From contig CAYJJS010000003.1 in NCBI GenBank assembly GCA_964370645.1, positions 1 through 64,000 of the forward strand: a DNA stretch of 64,000 bases, in the 5' to 3' direction. A model generated the notes under the pieces. The model searched no databases and was not told the DNA's origin. It worked only from the letters and a program-made list of their open reading frames with translations. Positions within the stretch are counted from its first letter, which is position 1, and each line of letters starts with the position of its first letter. A program made the translations under genes and the position numbers. The stretch comes from CAMQRS01 sp964370645. GTDB taxonomy: Bacteria; Bacillota_I; Bacilli_A; Erysipelotrichales; Erysipelotrichaceae. This document shows, piece after piece, positions 26,241 through 34,058 of this stretch.

Positions 26241-26269
26241 ATAATAGCATATTTATTATAATAAAACAA
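26241..26269 (-). promoter_or_regulatory. SigA promoter of rpsO
   Basis: TTGTTT (26264-26269), 17-bp spacer, extended -10 TGCTATTAT (TATTAT at 26241-26246). It gives a leader of about 75 nt. Confidence 0.7.
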
Positions 26270-26297
26270 TCTTTTATCTAGAAAATTCAACACTTGT

Positions 26298-27428
26298 CTA
26301 CATCTTTAACGCTTCATGTGCTTCTTTTAATTTTTCAATAATCTTTAGTTTTTGTGGACATACACTTTCACATTTACCACACTCCACACACTTACTTGCA
26401 TCTTTTGCAGATTCCATCAATAAAATCTTATACATCCATTTTTGTCCAGGTGTTTTAGCAAACTCATTCCAGCAATCAAAAGCAGTTGGAATATCTACAC
26501 CCACTGGACAAGGCATACAGTATTTACAACCAGTACACTCGATATTCACAAAAGATTCCCATACAGCTCGTGCACGATCGTATAACGCTTCTTCTTTTTC
26601 ACTTAAGATGTTACACTTTGCATTTTCAAAAATACGTAAACTATCTTCCAATTGTTCAAGCGAGGAAGAACCACTTAGTACAATCGTAACCTCTGGCTGA
26701 TTGTATAACCACATAAATGCTTTTTCTGCATTAGACACTTCACTCTTCCAACCTTCAAACGCCGCTTCTACCGCTTTAGGCACATCATTCGCCAACATTC
26801 CCCCATGTAAGGATTCCATTGACACTACCGGTATACCTTTAGCAGAAGCGTATTTCAAACCTTTTATTCCCGCCTGATTGAATTTATCATAATAATTATA
26901 TTGTATCATTGCTAAATCCCAATCAAAATAATCAATCACTTTTTCAAAATGATCATATGAACCATGCATAGATACAGCAATATAGCTAATTTTACCTTGT
27001 TTCTTAAGATTTACCATAAAATCAATGGCATTTGTTTCAATTGTTTTTTGCCAGCTCGCTTCATATAAGTTATGTAAAAAATACACATCAATATGATCCA
27101 CTTGAAGACGAGCTAACTCCTCTTCATAATATTTTTGTAAATCCGCTTCGCACTTTACCAAAGACATCGGTAACTTCGTCGCTAACATTACTTTTTCTCT
27201 ATATCCATCTTGCAGTGCTTTTCCTACAACTACTTCACTACCTTCATAAATATATGCGGTATCAATATAATTTACACCCGCGTCGATTGCTCTACGAATT
27301 AATGCGATTGCAGCCTCTTCATCAATGATGCTCTTCCCTTCATCATTAGTAACACTAGGCAAACGCATACATCCAAGACCAAATCGAGATACTTTCTTCC
27401 CATCCTGTTTAAAATCAACAAATTGCAT
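26298..27428 (-). CDS. Aldo/keto reductase with C-terminal ferredoxin-like domain
   Basis: 376 residues. The AKR barrel (about 1-270) shows RFGLGCMRLP, IDTAYIYEGSE (catalytic Asp and Tyr), ATKLP (Lys) and FLHNLYE (His). The C-terminal about 90 residues carry CTGCKYCMPC and CVECGKCESVCP, two cysteine sets for iron-sulfur clusters. This fused form is common in anaerobes; electron donor and substrate are not known. It is probably monocistronic. Confidence 0.93.
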   Translation of the reverse strand: MQFVDFKQDGKKVSRFGLGCMRLPSVTNDEGKSIIDEEAAIALIRRAIDAGVNYIDTAYIYEGSEVVVGKALQDGYREKVMLATKLPMSLVKCEADLQKYYEEELARLQVDHIDVYFLHNLYEASWQKTIETNAIDFMVNLKKQGKISYIAVSMHGSYDHFEKVIDYFDWDLAMIQYNYYDKFNQAGIKGLKYASAKGIPVVSMESLHGGMLANDVPKAVEAAFEGWKSEVSNAEKAFMWLYNQPEVTIVLSGSSSLEQLEDSLRIFENAKCNILSEKEEALYDRARAVWESFVNIECTGCKYCMPCPVGVDIPTAFDCWNEFAKTPGQKWMYKILLMESAKDASKCVECGKCESVCPQKLKIIEKLKEAHEALKM

Positions 27429-27500
27429 ATTTCATTTCTCCTTTACACTTTCTCATAGTAACATGTAGAAAAAATACAGTCAATTTTCTCCAGCACTTGA

Positions 27501-28094
27501 TTATCTATTGTATACATGCATTTTTTTTGCATCCTCTTCGCAAATCTCTCGCAACACTTTACATGGATTTCCTACAGCCACTACATTATCTGGGATATCT
27601 TTAGTAACTACACTCCCACTACCAATTACAACATTGCTTCCAATACGCACACCTGCTAGCACTTGCACACCTGCTCCAAACCAAACATGACTTCCAACAT
27701 GAATTGGATGTGCAAACTCTATCCCTGCATTTCTTCTTGCAGCATCAATGGGATGCCCAGCAGTGTGAAAACCACAATTTGGACCAATGAATACAAAGTC
27801 TCCAAACGTCACTTTAGCTGCATCCAAAATCACACAACCATGATTGGCATAAAACGCTTCTCCAACTTCTATGTTATAACCATAATCACACCAAAATGGG
27901 GATTGAATTGCTAGAATACTTTTATATCCACCTAAAATTTTATCTAACACTTGCATTCTCTCTTCTTGCATTGATGGCTTCAATTGATTGTAGTCAAAAC
28001 ATAAATCCTTACATTCTTCAAGTTCTTTTAATAATTGTTCATCATAATTTGCATTATATAACATATGTGCATCTCTTTTTTGTTTTTCATTCAT
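27501..28094 (-). CDS. Maltose/galactoside O-acetyltransferase family
   Basis: 197 residues, a left-handed beta-helix acetyltransferase. The N-terminal helical region (KRDAHMLYNANYDEQLLKELEECK) is the Maa domain, followed by hexapeptide repeats and the catalytic histidine in HTAGHPID. It uses acetyl-CoA to acetylate sugars; the physiological role is probably detoxification of non-metabolised sugars. A GAGGG ribosome site precedes the ATG. Sugar specificity cannot be read from sequence. Confidence 0.92.
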   Translation of the reverse strand: MNEKQKRDAHMLYNANYDEQLLKELEECKDLCFDYNQLKPSMQEERMQVLDKILGGYKSILAIQSPFWCDYGYNIEVGEAFYANHGCVILDAAKVTFGDFVFIGPNCGFHTAGHPIDAARRNAGIEFAHPIHVGSHVWFGAGVQVLAGVRIGSNVVIGSGSVVTKDIPDNVVAVGNPCKVLREICEEDAKKMHVYNR

Positions 28095-28161
28095 ACTGCA
28101 TCCCTCTTTCTATATCTATGATTGTATCTCAATATGCTATAAATACAAGATTTAAAATAAA

Positions 28162-28200
28162 AACACTATAAAGAAATATGCATCACTTCTTTATAGTGTT
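28162..28200. terminator. Terminator after the lipoprotein gene
   Basis: A 14-bp perfect stem (AACACTATAAAGAA with TTCTTTATAGTGTT) with an 11-nt loop and a T-rich tract on both sides lies between the lipoprotein gene and the acetyltransferase. Confidence 0.85.
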
Positions 28201-28215
28201 TAATTTTAATGTTTT

Positions 28216-28629
28216 CTATTCTCCACATTCAAAGCCATAAGTTTCCAGCTCTTTGATTGCTTCTTCTAGGCTATTTTTTCCATATACTGTATAGGTTTCT
28301 TTATCTTGTTCATCCATTTCACTATAATCTATCTTCACTCTCAATTCAAATAATTCTTCATCAAGAGTATGACTCACTTGAATTCCTTTAACGCCTTCCA
28401 CTGCGCTTTCTGTAGTCTCTACAGTAGCTTCAAATTGATCATCACTAATTCCCTCACGTTGTATACTAGACACATTTTCATGCGCTACAATAACGTCGTC
28501 TTGTGTTGTGATAATCCATTTCGTAGTCGCAATATCCTCACTCATCGTACATGTTGTAGTAGTGGTAGAACTCGTAGAACATCCACTCATCAATACACAA
28601 ACAAATAAAATCATTACTAACTTTTTCAT
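28216..28629 (-). CDS. Lipoprotein, DUF1307-like (YehR type)
   Basis: 137 residues. The signal peptide ends in the lipobox LMSGC (Cys17), followed by an STTTTT linker. The mature part has the DUF1307 look: a strand pair, KGIQVSHTLDEELFELRVKIDYSEMDEQD and a C-terminal helix before GFECGE. Such lipoproteins are widespread in Firmicutes with unknown function. Stand-alone, with its own terminator. Confidence 0.75.
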   Translation of the reverse strand: MKKLVMILFVCVLMSGCSTSSTTTTTCTMSEDIATTKWIITTQDDVIVAHENVSSIQREGISDDQFEATVETTESAVEGVKGIQVSHTLDEELFELRVKIDYSEMDEQDKETYTVYGKNSLEEAIKELETYGFECGE

Positions 28630-28734
28630 AAATACCTCCCTTTTCCCTCTTCATTATAAATTTTTCCCCAAATATTTCAAGTAAAATTTATAGTCATCTG
28701 AGTAAGTGTATGATATTTCTTACACACACCTTAT

Positions 28735-28944
28735 CAAACACTTATCTTTTTTTCACCATATCTAACTCTTCTTTTTTCAATTGTTCAATNNNNNNNNNNN
28801 NNNNNNNNNNNNNNNNNNNNNNNNNNNNNNNNNNNNNNNNNNNNNNNNNNNNNNNNNNNNNNNNNNNNNNNNNNNNNNNNNNNNNNNNNCAAACACTTAT
28901 CTTTTTTTCACCATATCTAACTCTTCTTTTTTCAATTGTTCAAT
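28735..28944. repeat. Assembly gap (100 N) flanked by identical 55-bp sequences
   Basis: Positions 28790-28889 are Ns. The 55 bases ending at 28789 are identical to the 55 bases starting at 28890. Identity that reaches exactly to both gap borders is typical of two contigs sharing a k-mer overlap, so the real distance may be zero or negative. In 28630-28734 I see no gene. Confidence 0.9.
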
Positions 28945-28998
28945 CGCTGCACTCTTATCTAACCAACGCTCAAAAATATGTTTTAACAAACGCTTCAT
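28897..28998 (-). CDS. Possible 33-residue basic ORF at the gap
   Basis: ATG at 28998, stop at 28897, giving MKRLLKHIFERWLDKSAAIE and a charged KKEELDMVKKR end: an amphipathic, helical mini-protein. Only a weak AAGGGA lies upstream. It ends inside the duplicated 55-bp segment, so its true downstream context is uncertain. Confidence 0.3.
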   Translation of the reverse strand: MKRLLKHIFERWLDKSAAIEQLKKEELDMVKKR

Positions 28999-29164
28999 TA
29001 CTTATATGAATCCCTTCTAAACGAATATAAGAGTTAAATAAAACCATAGCCATAGCAACAATAAATAAAATCAAACGTACTATATGTCGTTTGGAAATCA
29101 CATATAAATCATACGCAAAAAAATACACTCTTTGATGTATTACACTCTTTTCAAAATGTATCAT
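28970..29164 (-). CDS. Possible small membrane protein
   Basis: An open frame of 64 residues from the ATG at 29164 with one convincing membrane helix (VRLILFIVAMAMVLFNSYI) after a tyrosine-rich segment. The frame stays open up to 29239 but would then begin inside the htrA terminator. No ribosome site is visible. It overlaps the 33-residue ORF by 29 nt in another frame, so at most one may be real. Together with the gap, 28630-29234 holds no secure gene. Confidence 0.3.
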   Translation of the reverse strand: MIHFEKSVIHQRVYFFAYDLYVISKRHIVRLILFIVAMAMVLFNSYIRLEGIHISNEAFVKTYF

Positions 29165-29234
29165 ATCTTGTCGCTGTAAGTAGTGATAATATAGAAATGG
29201 TATGAAATTTTTCACACTAAGAGCCACAATAAAA

Positions 29235-29260
29235 AACATACTACTTTTTTGTAGTATGTT
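29235..29260 (-). terminator. htrA terminator
   Basis: AACATACTAC pairs with GTAGTATGTT with a 6-nt loop; six Ts and ATT follow on the minus strand. Confidence 0.85.
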
Positions 29261-29268
29261 CTTTTATT

Positions 29269-30687
29269 TTAATATTGGACTTCTAAAGAAGCTTCTAGTT
29301 GACGTCCATCACGCTCAATAACCACTCGTAAGACATCTCCATTTTGTGTTGCTTGTACAACCTCCTGTGCTTTTTCAGTAGAAGTAATTTTCTCTCCATT
29401 GATTTCTACTAAAAGATCTCCTGAACGCAAACCAATTTGTTCAGCATCACTATTTGGGCTAACTTCATACACATAAATACCTGGCGTTTCTACCTCATAT
29501 TCTGCCATTGCTTCTGGTGTTGTTAAATCTAACATACTCACACCTAATACATACGTCGCATTTGTACTCACATTTCCTTGTGTTGCAATGATTTCTTGTG
29601 CAACACTTCCTGCAATATCAATTGGAACGGCAAAACCTAAACCTTCAACATCTTCACCGCTAGACTTCGCTACAACCACTCCAATCAACTCTCCTCTTGC
29701 ATTAAACAATCCACCTCCTGAGTTACCTGGATTAATGGCTGCACTAGTTTGTAAAAGTGTCATTTCTTGTCCTTCAATTGTTAATACACGCTCGTCTGCA
29801 CTTATAATACCTTCTGTTACTGTTCCACCTAGAGTTCCCAATGGGTTTCCAATTGCTACAACACTTTCACCTACATTAATACTTTCTGAATCACCTAATA
29901 CAGCAGCTGTTAAATCCGTTGCTTCAATTTTAATTACCGCAATATCAACACTCGCATCTCGTCCTACAAGTGTTGCATCATAGGTTTCATTATTTGCTAA
30001 AGTAACTCGAATTTGCGTTGCATCTTCAATAACATGATTGTTTGTAATGATATACCCATCACTACTAATAATAACCCCACTTCCTGCACCTTCACTAACA
30101 TATTGACTCATGAAATTTCCATTCACTACTGTTTCAGTCGTAATGGCTACAACAGAATCACTTGCCGAATCAACTACTTGCGATATATCCGTTGCTATTT
30201 CTTCACTGCTTTCCACTTGTAAAATTTGTGTACTATTTGTTGGCTCACTAATACTTCTTCCTGTATACGAACCTGCAAAGGCAATTCCAAATACCAATAC
30301 ACCCAATCCAGCATACTTTAACAATTTAGGGAATACAGACTTTCTTTTTTCTGTTTTGTATTGATTCCCTCTACCTTGTACAAGAATTGGTTCTTCTTGT
30401 GGATTGATTATTGATTCACTATGTGTAGAAGTTGGTATATCCATCTCTGGTTGCTCAGTTTGTGTTTGTACATCAGATAGCTGAATATCCTCATTCACTT
30501 CTATTTCTGTATCTGATCTACCTTGTACATCCGGATTACTTGTAATATCTTCAGTTATAAGTTCTTCTTGTGTTTGTACACCAGACAATTGAATATCCTC
30601 ATTCACTTCCGCTTCTGTACCTATTACTTCTTGTACATCCTGATTACTTGTAAGTTCTTCATTTGTAAATTCTTCATTTGTTTTCAT
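29269..30687 (-). CDS. htrA: HtrA/DegP-family membrane serine protease
   Basis: 472 residues from the ATG at 30687 behind GGAAGGTG. A cytoplasmic acidic N-tail of about 120 residues contains a tandem duplication. It is followed by one membrane helix (about 124-142), a trypsin-like domain with His218 (NNHVIED), Asp248 (VDIAVIKI) and Ser323 (NPGNSGGG), and one PDZ domain (about 375-472). It degrades or chaperones misfolded exported proteins at the outer membrane face. Upstream lies a TTTTCACA octamer resembling the element reported near Bacillus htrA promoters. Confidence 0.95.
   Translation of the reverse strand: MKTNEEFTNEELTSNQDVQEVIGTEAEVNEDIQLSGVQTQEELITEDITSNPDVQGRSDTEIEVNEDIQLSDVQTQTEQPEMDIPTSTHSESIINPQEEPILVQGRGNQYKTEKRKSVFPKLLKYAGLGVLVFGIAFAGSYTGRSISEPTNSTQILQVESSEEIATDISQVVDSASDSVVAITTETVVNGNFMSQYVSEGAGSGVIISSDGYIITNNHVIEDATQIRVTLANNETYDATLVGRDASVDIAVIKIEATDLTAAVLGDSESINVGESVVAIGNPLGTLGGTVTEGIISADERVLTIEGQEMTLLQTSAAINPGNSGGGLFNARGELIGVVVAKSSGEDVEGLGFAVPIDIAGSVAQEIIATQGNVSTNATYVLGVSMLDLTTPEAMAEYEVETPGIYVYEVSPNSDAEQIGLRSGDLLVEINGEKITSTEKAQEVVQATQNGDVLRVVIERDGRQLEASLEVQY
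30460..30660 (-). repeat. 36-residue tandem duplication in the HtrA N-tail
   Basis: Residues 10-40 and 46-76 align with a period of 36 residues (108 bp): ELTSNQDVQ against DITSNPDVQ, and EVNEDIQLSGVQTQ against EVNEDIQLSDVQTQ. The DNA copies are also similar, so the duplication is fairly recent. Confidence 0.85.
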
Positions 30688-30711
30688 ATATATCACCTTC
30701 CTGTTGTGTTT

Positions 30712-30734
30712 ATTATATGCCTTAAGTGTGAAAA
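30712..30734 (-). promoter_or_regulatory. htrA promoter region with TTTTCACA octamer
   Basis: TATAAT (30712-30717) lies 25 nt before the start codon. The octamer TTTTCACA (30727-30734) sits immediately upstream, where it would overlap the spacer; no good SigA -35 is present. In Bacillus a TTTTCACA-like octamer was reported upstream of htrA genes under CssRS control. Confidence 0.4.
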
Positions 30735-30799
30735 GATTATGAACGAATTATGTGAAATTGTTTTTTTCATGTATAATGTAAAAAACGGAGGAATATAAT

Positions 30800-31633
30800 A
30801 TGAGAATTGGATTTATAGGTGCAGGAGTCATGGGACTATCCATGATTGAACATCTTGCAAAAAAACATGAGGTTCATGTATACACACGCACCCTATCAAA
30901 AGTAGCACACTTGAATGATGTTCATACACATACAAGTATTGCTAGTTGCGTTCAAGGTTGTGACACTATTATTAGCATGGTTGGTTATCCTAATGATGTA
31001 GAAGACATATACTTTTCAGACAATGGTATTTTGAAGCATTGCGACAGCAATGCCACATTAATTGACATGACTACATCTTCACCTAGTTTAGCACAAAAAA
31101 TAGCCAAAAGTACACCTTGTTCTGTATTAGATGCACCAGTATCAGGTGGAGATAAGGGAGCAAAAAATGCTACCTTATCCATCATGGTTGGTGGAGATGA
31201 AGAAGTATTTAAAAAGAGTTTAGCAATCTTCTCTTTACTTGGTAGTACCATTACCTATGTGGGAGAACATGGTAGTGGACAGCACTGCAAAATGTGTAAC
31301 CAAATTGCTGTAGCAGGATCCACTGTTGCATATAGTGAAGCACTTGTTTATGCGAAAACATATAATTTAGATATCCAAAAAGTTTTAAGTGCGATTTCTT
31401 CAGGAGCAGCACAAAGTTGGCAAATTGATAATATGGCACCACGTGTTGTAGCAAAAGATTTTGAACCAGGATTTTTTATTAAACACTTCATTAAAGACAT
31501 GAAAATCGCTAGTGAAGCTATGAAAGAAAAAGGGATTTCTTTAGAAGCCTTAAACTGTGTATTAGCGATGTATGAACAAATCGAAAACAAAGAGGAAGGC
31601 ACACAAGCATTAATCAAATATTACGAAAAATAA
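30800..31633 (+). CDS. Beta-hydroxyacid dehydrogenase family (GarR/tartronate semialdehyde reductase-like)
   Basis: 277 residues. GFIGAGVMGLSMIEHL is the dinucleotide-binding loop, DAPVSGGDKGAKNATLSIMVGG is the family substrate signature, and GSGQHCKMCNQ carries the catalytic lysine. Relatives reduce tartronate semialdehyde or oxidise 3-hydroxyisobutyrate. An ACGGAGGAATATAAT ribosome site precedes the ATG. It is divergent from htrA and convergent with a class II aldolase, a gene type often paired with such dehydrogenases in four-carbon acid sugar catabolism. Confidence 0.88.
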   Translation: MRIGFIGAGVMGLSMIEHLAKKHEVHVYTRTLSKVAHLNDVHTHTSIASCVQGCDTIISMVGYPNDVEDIYFSDNGILKHCDSNATLIDMTTSSPSLAQKIAKSTPCSVLDAPVSGGDKGAKNATLSIMVGGDEEVFKKSLAIFSLLGSTITYVGEHGSGQHCKMCNQIAVAGSTVAYSEALVYAKTYNLDIQKVLSAISSGAAQSWQIDNMAPRVVAKDFEPGFFIKHFIKDMKIASEAMKEKGISLEALNCVLAMYEQIENKEEGTQALIKYYEK

Positions 31634-31655
31634 GGCCGAGTTATTACTCGACCTT
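31632..31655. terminator. Terminator between convergent genes
   Basis: AAGGCCGAGT pairs with ACTCGACCTT (one mismatch, 4-nt loop) followed by TTCTTTAT on the plus side; it serves both converging genes. Confidence 0.75.
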
Positions 31656-32300
31656 TTCTTTATAAAATTTAGGATATTGCCAACTTTGTAATTCTTCACT
31701 AGCAAATACATCAGGCTCTTTGTGCTGATTAATCATCAGTGTATAGTAATAGATTTCAGCCATTTCCTCCGTATATTGACTTCCTAAGTAAGCCTGTTCT
31801 AGTGTTGCCCCCATAGCGATTGCACCATGTTTTTCTAGCAATATCAAATCGGATAACAAAGATGCTCTTGCTACTTCTTGTGCCAACTCTACACTTCCTG
31901 GTCGTGCATAAGCAGCAACTGGAATGTATGCATTATGCAATTTAAAACCTGCTAATTCATAAGTGATAGCTGGAATTGGTTTACACAAGACAGCAAATGC
32001 AGTTGCAAACTTTGAATGCGTATGCGAAATCGCATTTACATTTGGACATGCTTTATACACTTCTAGATGGACCATTGTTTCACTAGAAGGCTTTAACCCC
32101 TCTAATAATACCAAATCTTCACTCAGTACACTCACATCTTCCACACGTAATTTTTCACGATCCATCCCAGCTGGTGTTACACAAATACAACCCGATTTTG
32201 GATCGCGAATACTAAAGTTTCCAGATTTATGCTTACATAAACCACTTCTTTGTGCATCCAATGCAATACGTATAATCTCTGCTCTTTCTTTTTCTAACAT
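31644..32300 (-). CDS. Class II aldolase/adducin family (fuculose-phosphate aldolase-like)
   Basis: 218 residues. SGNFSIRD is the phosphate loop; the catalytic glutamate is in SSETMVHLEVY; zinc ligands are the pair in SHTHSKFATAF and the histidine in LLEKHGAIAMG. The family cleaves or decarboxylates sugar phosphates (fuculose-1-P, ribulose-5-P, 3-oxo-tetronate-4-P). Specificity is not clear. A GACAGGAGAGGAAAC ribosome site precedes the ATG. Confidence 0.9.
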   Translation of the reverse strand: MLEKERAEIIRIALDAQRSGLCKHKSGNFSIRDPKSGCICVTPAGMDREKLRVEDVSVLSEDLVLLEGLKPSSETMVHLEVYKACPNVNAISHTHSKFATAFAVLCKPIPAITYELAGFKLHNAYIPVAAYARPGSVELAQEVARASLLSDLILLEKHGAIAMGATLEQAYLGSQYTEEMAEIYYYTLMINQHKEPDVFASEELQSWQYPKFYKEKVE

Positions 32301-32313
32301 GTTTCCTCTCCTG

Positions 32314-32398
32314 TCACATCATTGTGATATTCAATCTACAAACTATGCTATATATCATCTACAAATTCATTGTACACCTATCGATTTTTAATTGCCAA
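32314..32398 (-). promoter_or_regulatory. Promoter and operator-like repeats of the class II aldolase gene
   Basis: TTGGCA (32393-32398), 18-bp spacer, TACAAT (32369-32374). Just downstream are two copies of TTTGTAGAT (32334-32342 and 32357-32365, 23 bp apart) and a palindrome TCACA-TCAT-TGTGA (32314-32327). Their place over the transcription start suits a repressor site. Confidence 0.5.
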
Positions 32399-32420
32399 TG
32401 ATATGTATTGAGCAAATAAA

Positions 32421-32443
32421 AAAAGTTGCATTACACAACTTTT
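32421..32443 (-). terminator. Terminator of the hemW-NUDIX unit
   Basis: AAAAGTTG pairs with CAACTTTT, 7-nt loop, with TTTTTTATTT downstream on the minus strand; it overlaps the NUDIX stop. Confidence 0.85.
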
Positions 32444-32970
32444 ATCGTATCACGATTCAAATATTTGAAAAAAGCAATGATGCTTTTTGCATCTTTTAAC
32501 GCATTTGTATAAATCATTTGCAACACCTCTTGTTTGGATAAAACTACGACATCTACAAATTCACCATCATCCAACTGTTGTTGCTCATACACACAATCTT
32601 CTATGAGCGCCATATGAATGATTTCACTACAATAAGCAACCGTTGGATACATATACCCTAGATATGACACTTTGTCACTGACATAACCCGTCTCTTCCCT
32701 AAACTCACGAACTGCAGCATCAAGAATAGATTCCTGTTCTTCAAATTTACCACCTGCGCACTCAATCAATACTTCTTCAAATGGATAGCGAAATTGCTTC
32801 ACAAAAATAAAGTTGCCTTCTGTATCAATTCCCAACACACATACGCCACCACTATTATGCACAACTTCGCGAATACTTTCACTACCATCTTCTAGTTCTA
32901 CAACATCTTTACATACACGAATAATGCTTCCATCATATATTTGTTTTGTCGCTATGCATCGTTCTTTCAT
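32431..32970 (-). CDS. NUDIX hydrolase, ADP-ribose pyrophosphatase type
   Basis: 179 residues. The Nudix box is complete (from GGKFEEQESILDAAVREF to REETGY, residues about 73-96). FVKQFRYPFEEVLIECAGG is typical of ADP-ribose/nucleoside diphosphate sugar hydrolases, as in NudF. It probably clears ADP-ribose. It lies 2 nt after hemW and is the last gene of the unit that starts with the winged-helix gene. Confidence 0.9.
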   Translation of the reverse strand: MKERCIATKQIYDGSIIRVCKDVVELEDGSESIREVVHNSGGVCVLGIDTEGNFIFVKQFRYPFEEVLIECAGGKFEEQESILDAAVREFREETGYVSDKVSYLGYMYPTVAYCSEIIHMALIEDCVYEQQQLDDGEFVDVVVLSKQEVLQMIYTNALKDAKSIIAFFKYLNRDTIKVV

Positions 32971-32972
32971 AT

Positions 32973-34058
32973 TTACTCTCCTATAAATAACAATAATACA
33001 TCATGCAATTGGATTAAACACTTTACTCTAAAAAAGCCATCCACTACTTCAGCCCAATTCTTATCTACGCACAAAGCAATCTCTTGTTTATACAACACTT
33101 CGAAATCAACATCATAACGCGCATTAAAACGGTGTATATCTAAACCAGAAACCAACCTAGTTTCCATCATAATCTGTTCAAACATACAATCTTGTAAAGA
33201 CAACACACTCTTTTCTACCAACTCTTTTTCTTGATTGTAATCAATAATACTGCCTTGTATAGTGTAGCGAACCCTATCTTCTTTACCACTTGCACCTAAA
33301 CCAATCCCATAAAAATCATCGTATTTCCAATAATGTAAATTATGTAAAGATTGTAAATTGTCTTTCGCAAAATTGGCAACTTCATATTGCTTAAACCCAT
33401 TCTTCTCTAAGATTTCTATACCTCTTTCATACATACTAGCTTCGATCTCATTATCCACTAGCTCAACACCCATCTTAGAGAACACAGACTTTGATTCAAT
33501 TGTTAATGAATAATATGATATATGACTCACTTTATGACTATCTATAATTGTATTCAATGTTTCTTCAATGGTATGAATGCTCTGATTTTGAAAACCATAC
33601 ATAATATCTACAGAAATATTTGTAATCCCAACCTTATGTATACGATTTAATACATCTAGCACCATTGCTTTGGTATGTTTACGATTCATATATGCAAGTA
33701 AATTCGCATCCAAGGATTGAACCCCTAAAGAGATACGATTCACATGGTATTCCTTCATGATTTCCAATTTAGCATCACTCAATGATTCTACATTGGATTC
33801 TATAGTAACTTCTTTTGCATGTTCACTATATGGTTTTAATAACTTCAACAATCGTCTCAATTGCGCTTCATTTAAGGCACTTGGTGTCCCACCACCAATA
33901 TACACACTATCTACCTCTACCATATCCTTTTTAGCAAATTGTTTCTCTAATTGTGTTATATACGCATCTGCAATATCCTCACGATATATGCTTCGCATAA
34001 AATCACAATAATGACAAATCGATGCACAAAAAGGAATATGAACATACAACCCTTTCAT
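32973..34058 (-). CDS. hemW: HemW, radical SAM heme chaperone-like protein
   Basis: 361 residues. YVHIPFCASICHYCDF contains the CxxxCxxC radical SAM motif; IGGGTPSAL and the NRISLGVQS region match HemW (formerly HemN-like), and the C-terminal HemW domain (EQIMMETRLVSGLDI) is present. HemW binds heme and is not the coproporphyrinogen oxidase. In Bacillus, hemW directly follows lepA; here two unusual genes intervene. Its ATG touches the stop of the Spo0A-like gene. Confidence 0.94.
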   Translation of the reverse strand: MKGLYVHIPFCASICHYCDFMRSIYREDIADAYITQLEKQFAKKDMVEVDSVYIGGGTPSALNEAQLRRLLKLLKPYSEHAKEVTIESNVESLSDAKLEIMKEYHVNRISLGVQSLDANLLAYMNRKHTKAMVLDVLNRIHKVGITNISVDIMYGFQNQSIHTIEETLNTIIDSHKVSHISYYSLTIESKSVFSKMGVELVDNEIEASMYERGIEILEKNGFKQYEVANFAKDNLQSLHNLHYWKYDDFYGIGLGASGKEDRVRYTIQGSIIDYNQEKELVEKSVLSLQDCMFEQIMMETRLVSGLDIHRFNARYDVDFEVLYKQEIALCVDKNWAEVVDGFFRVKCLIQLHDVLLLFIGE

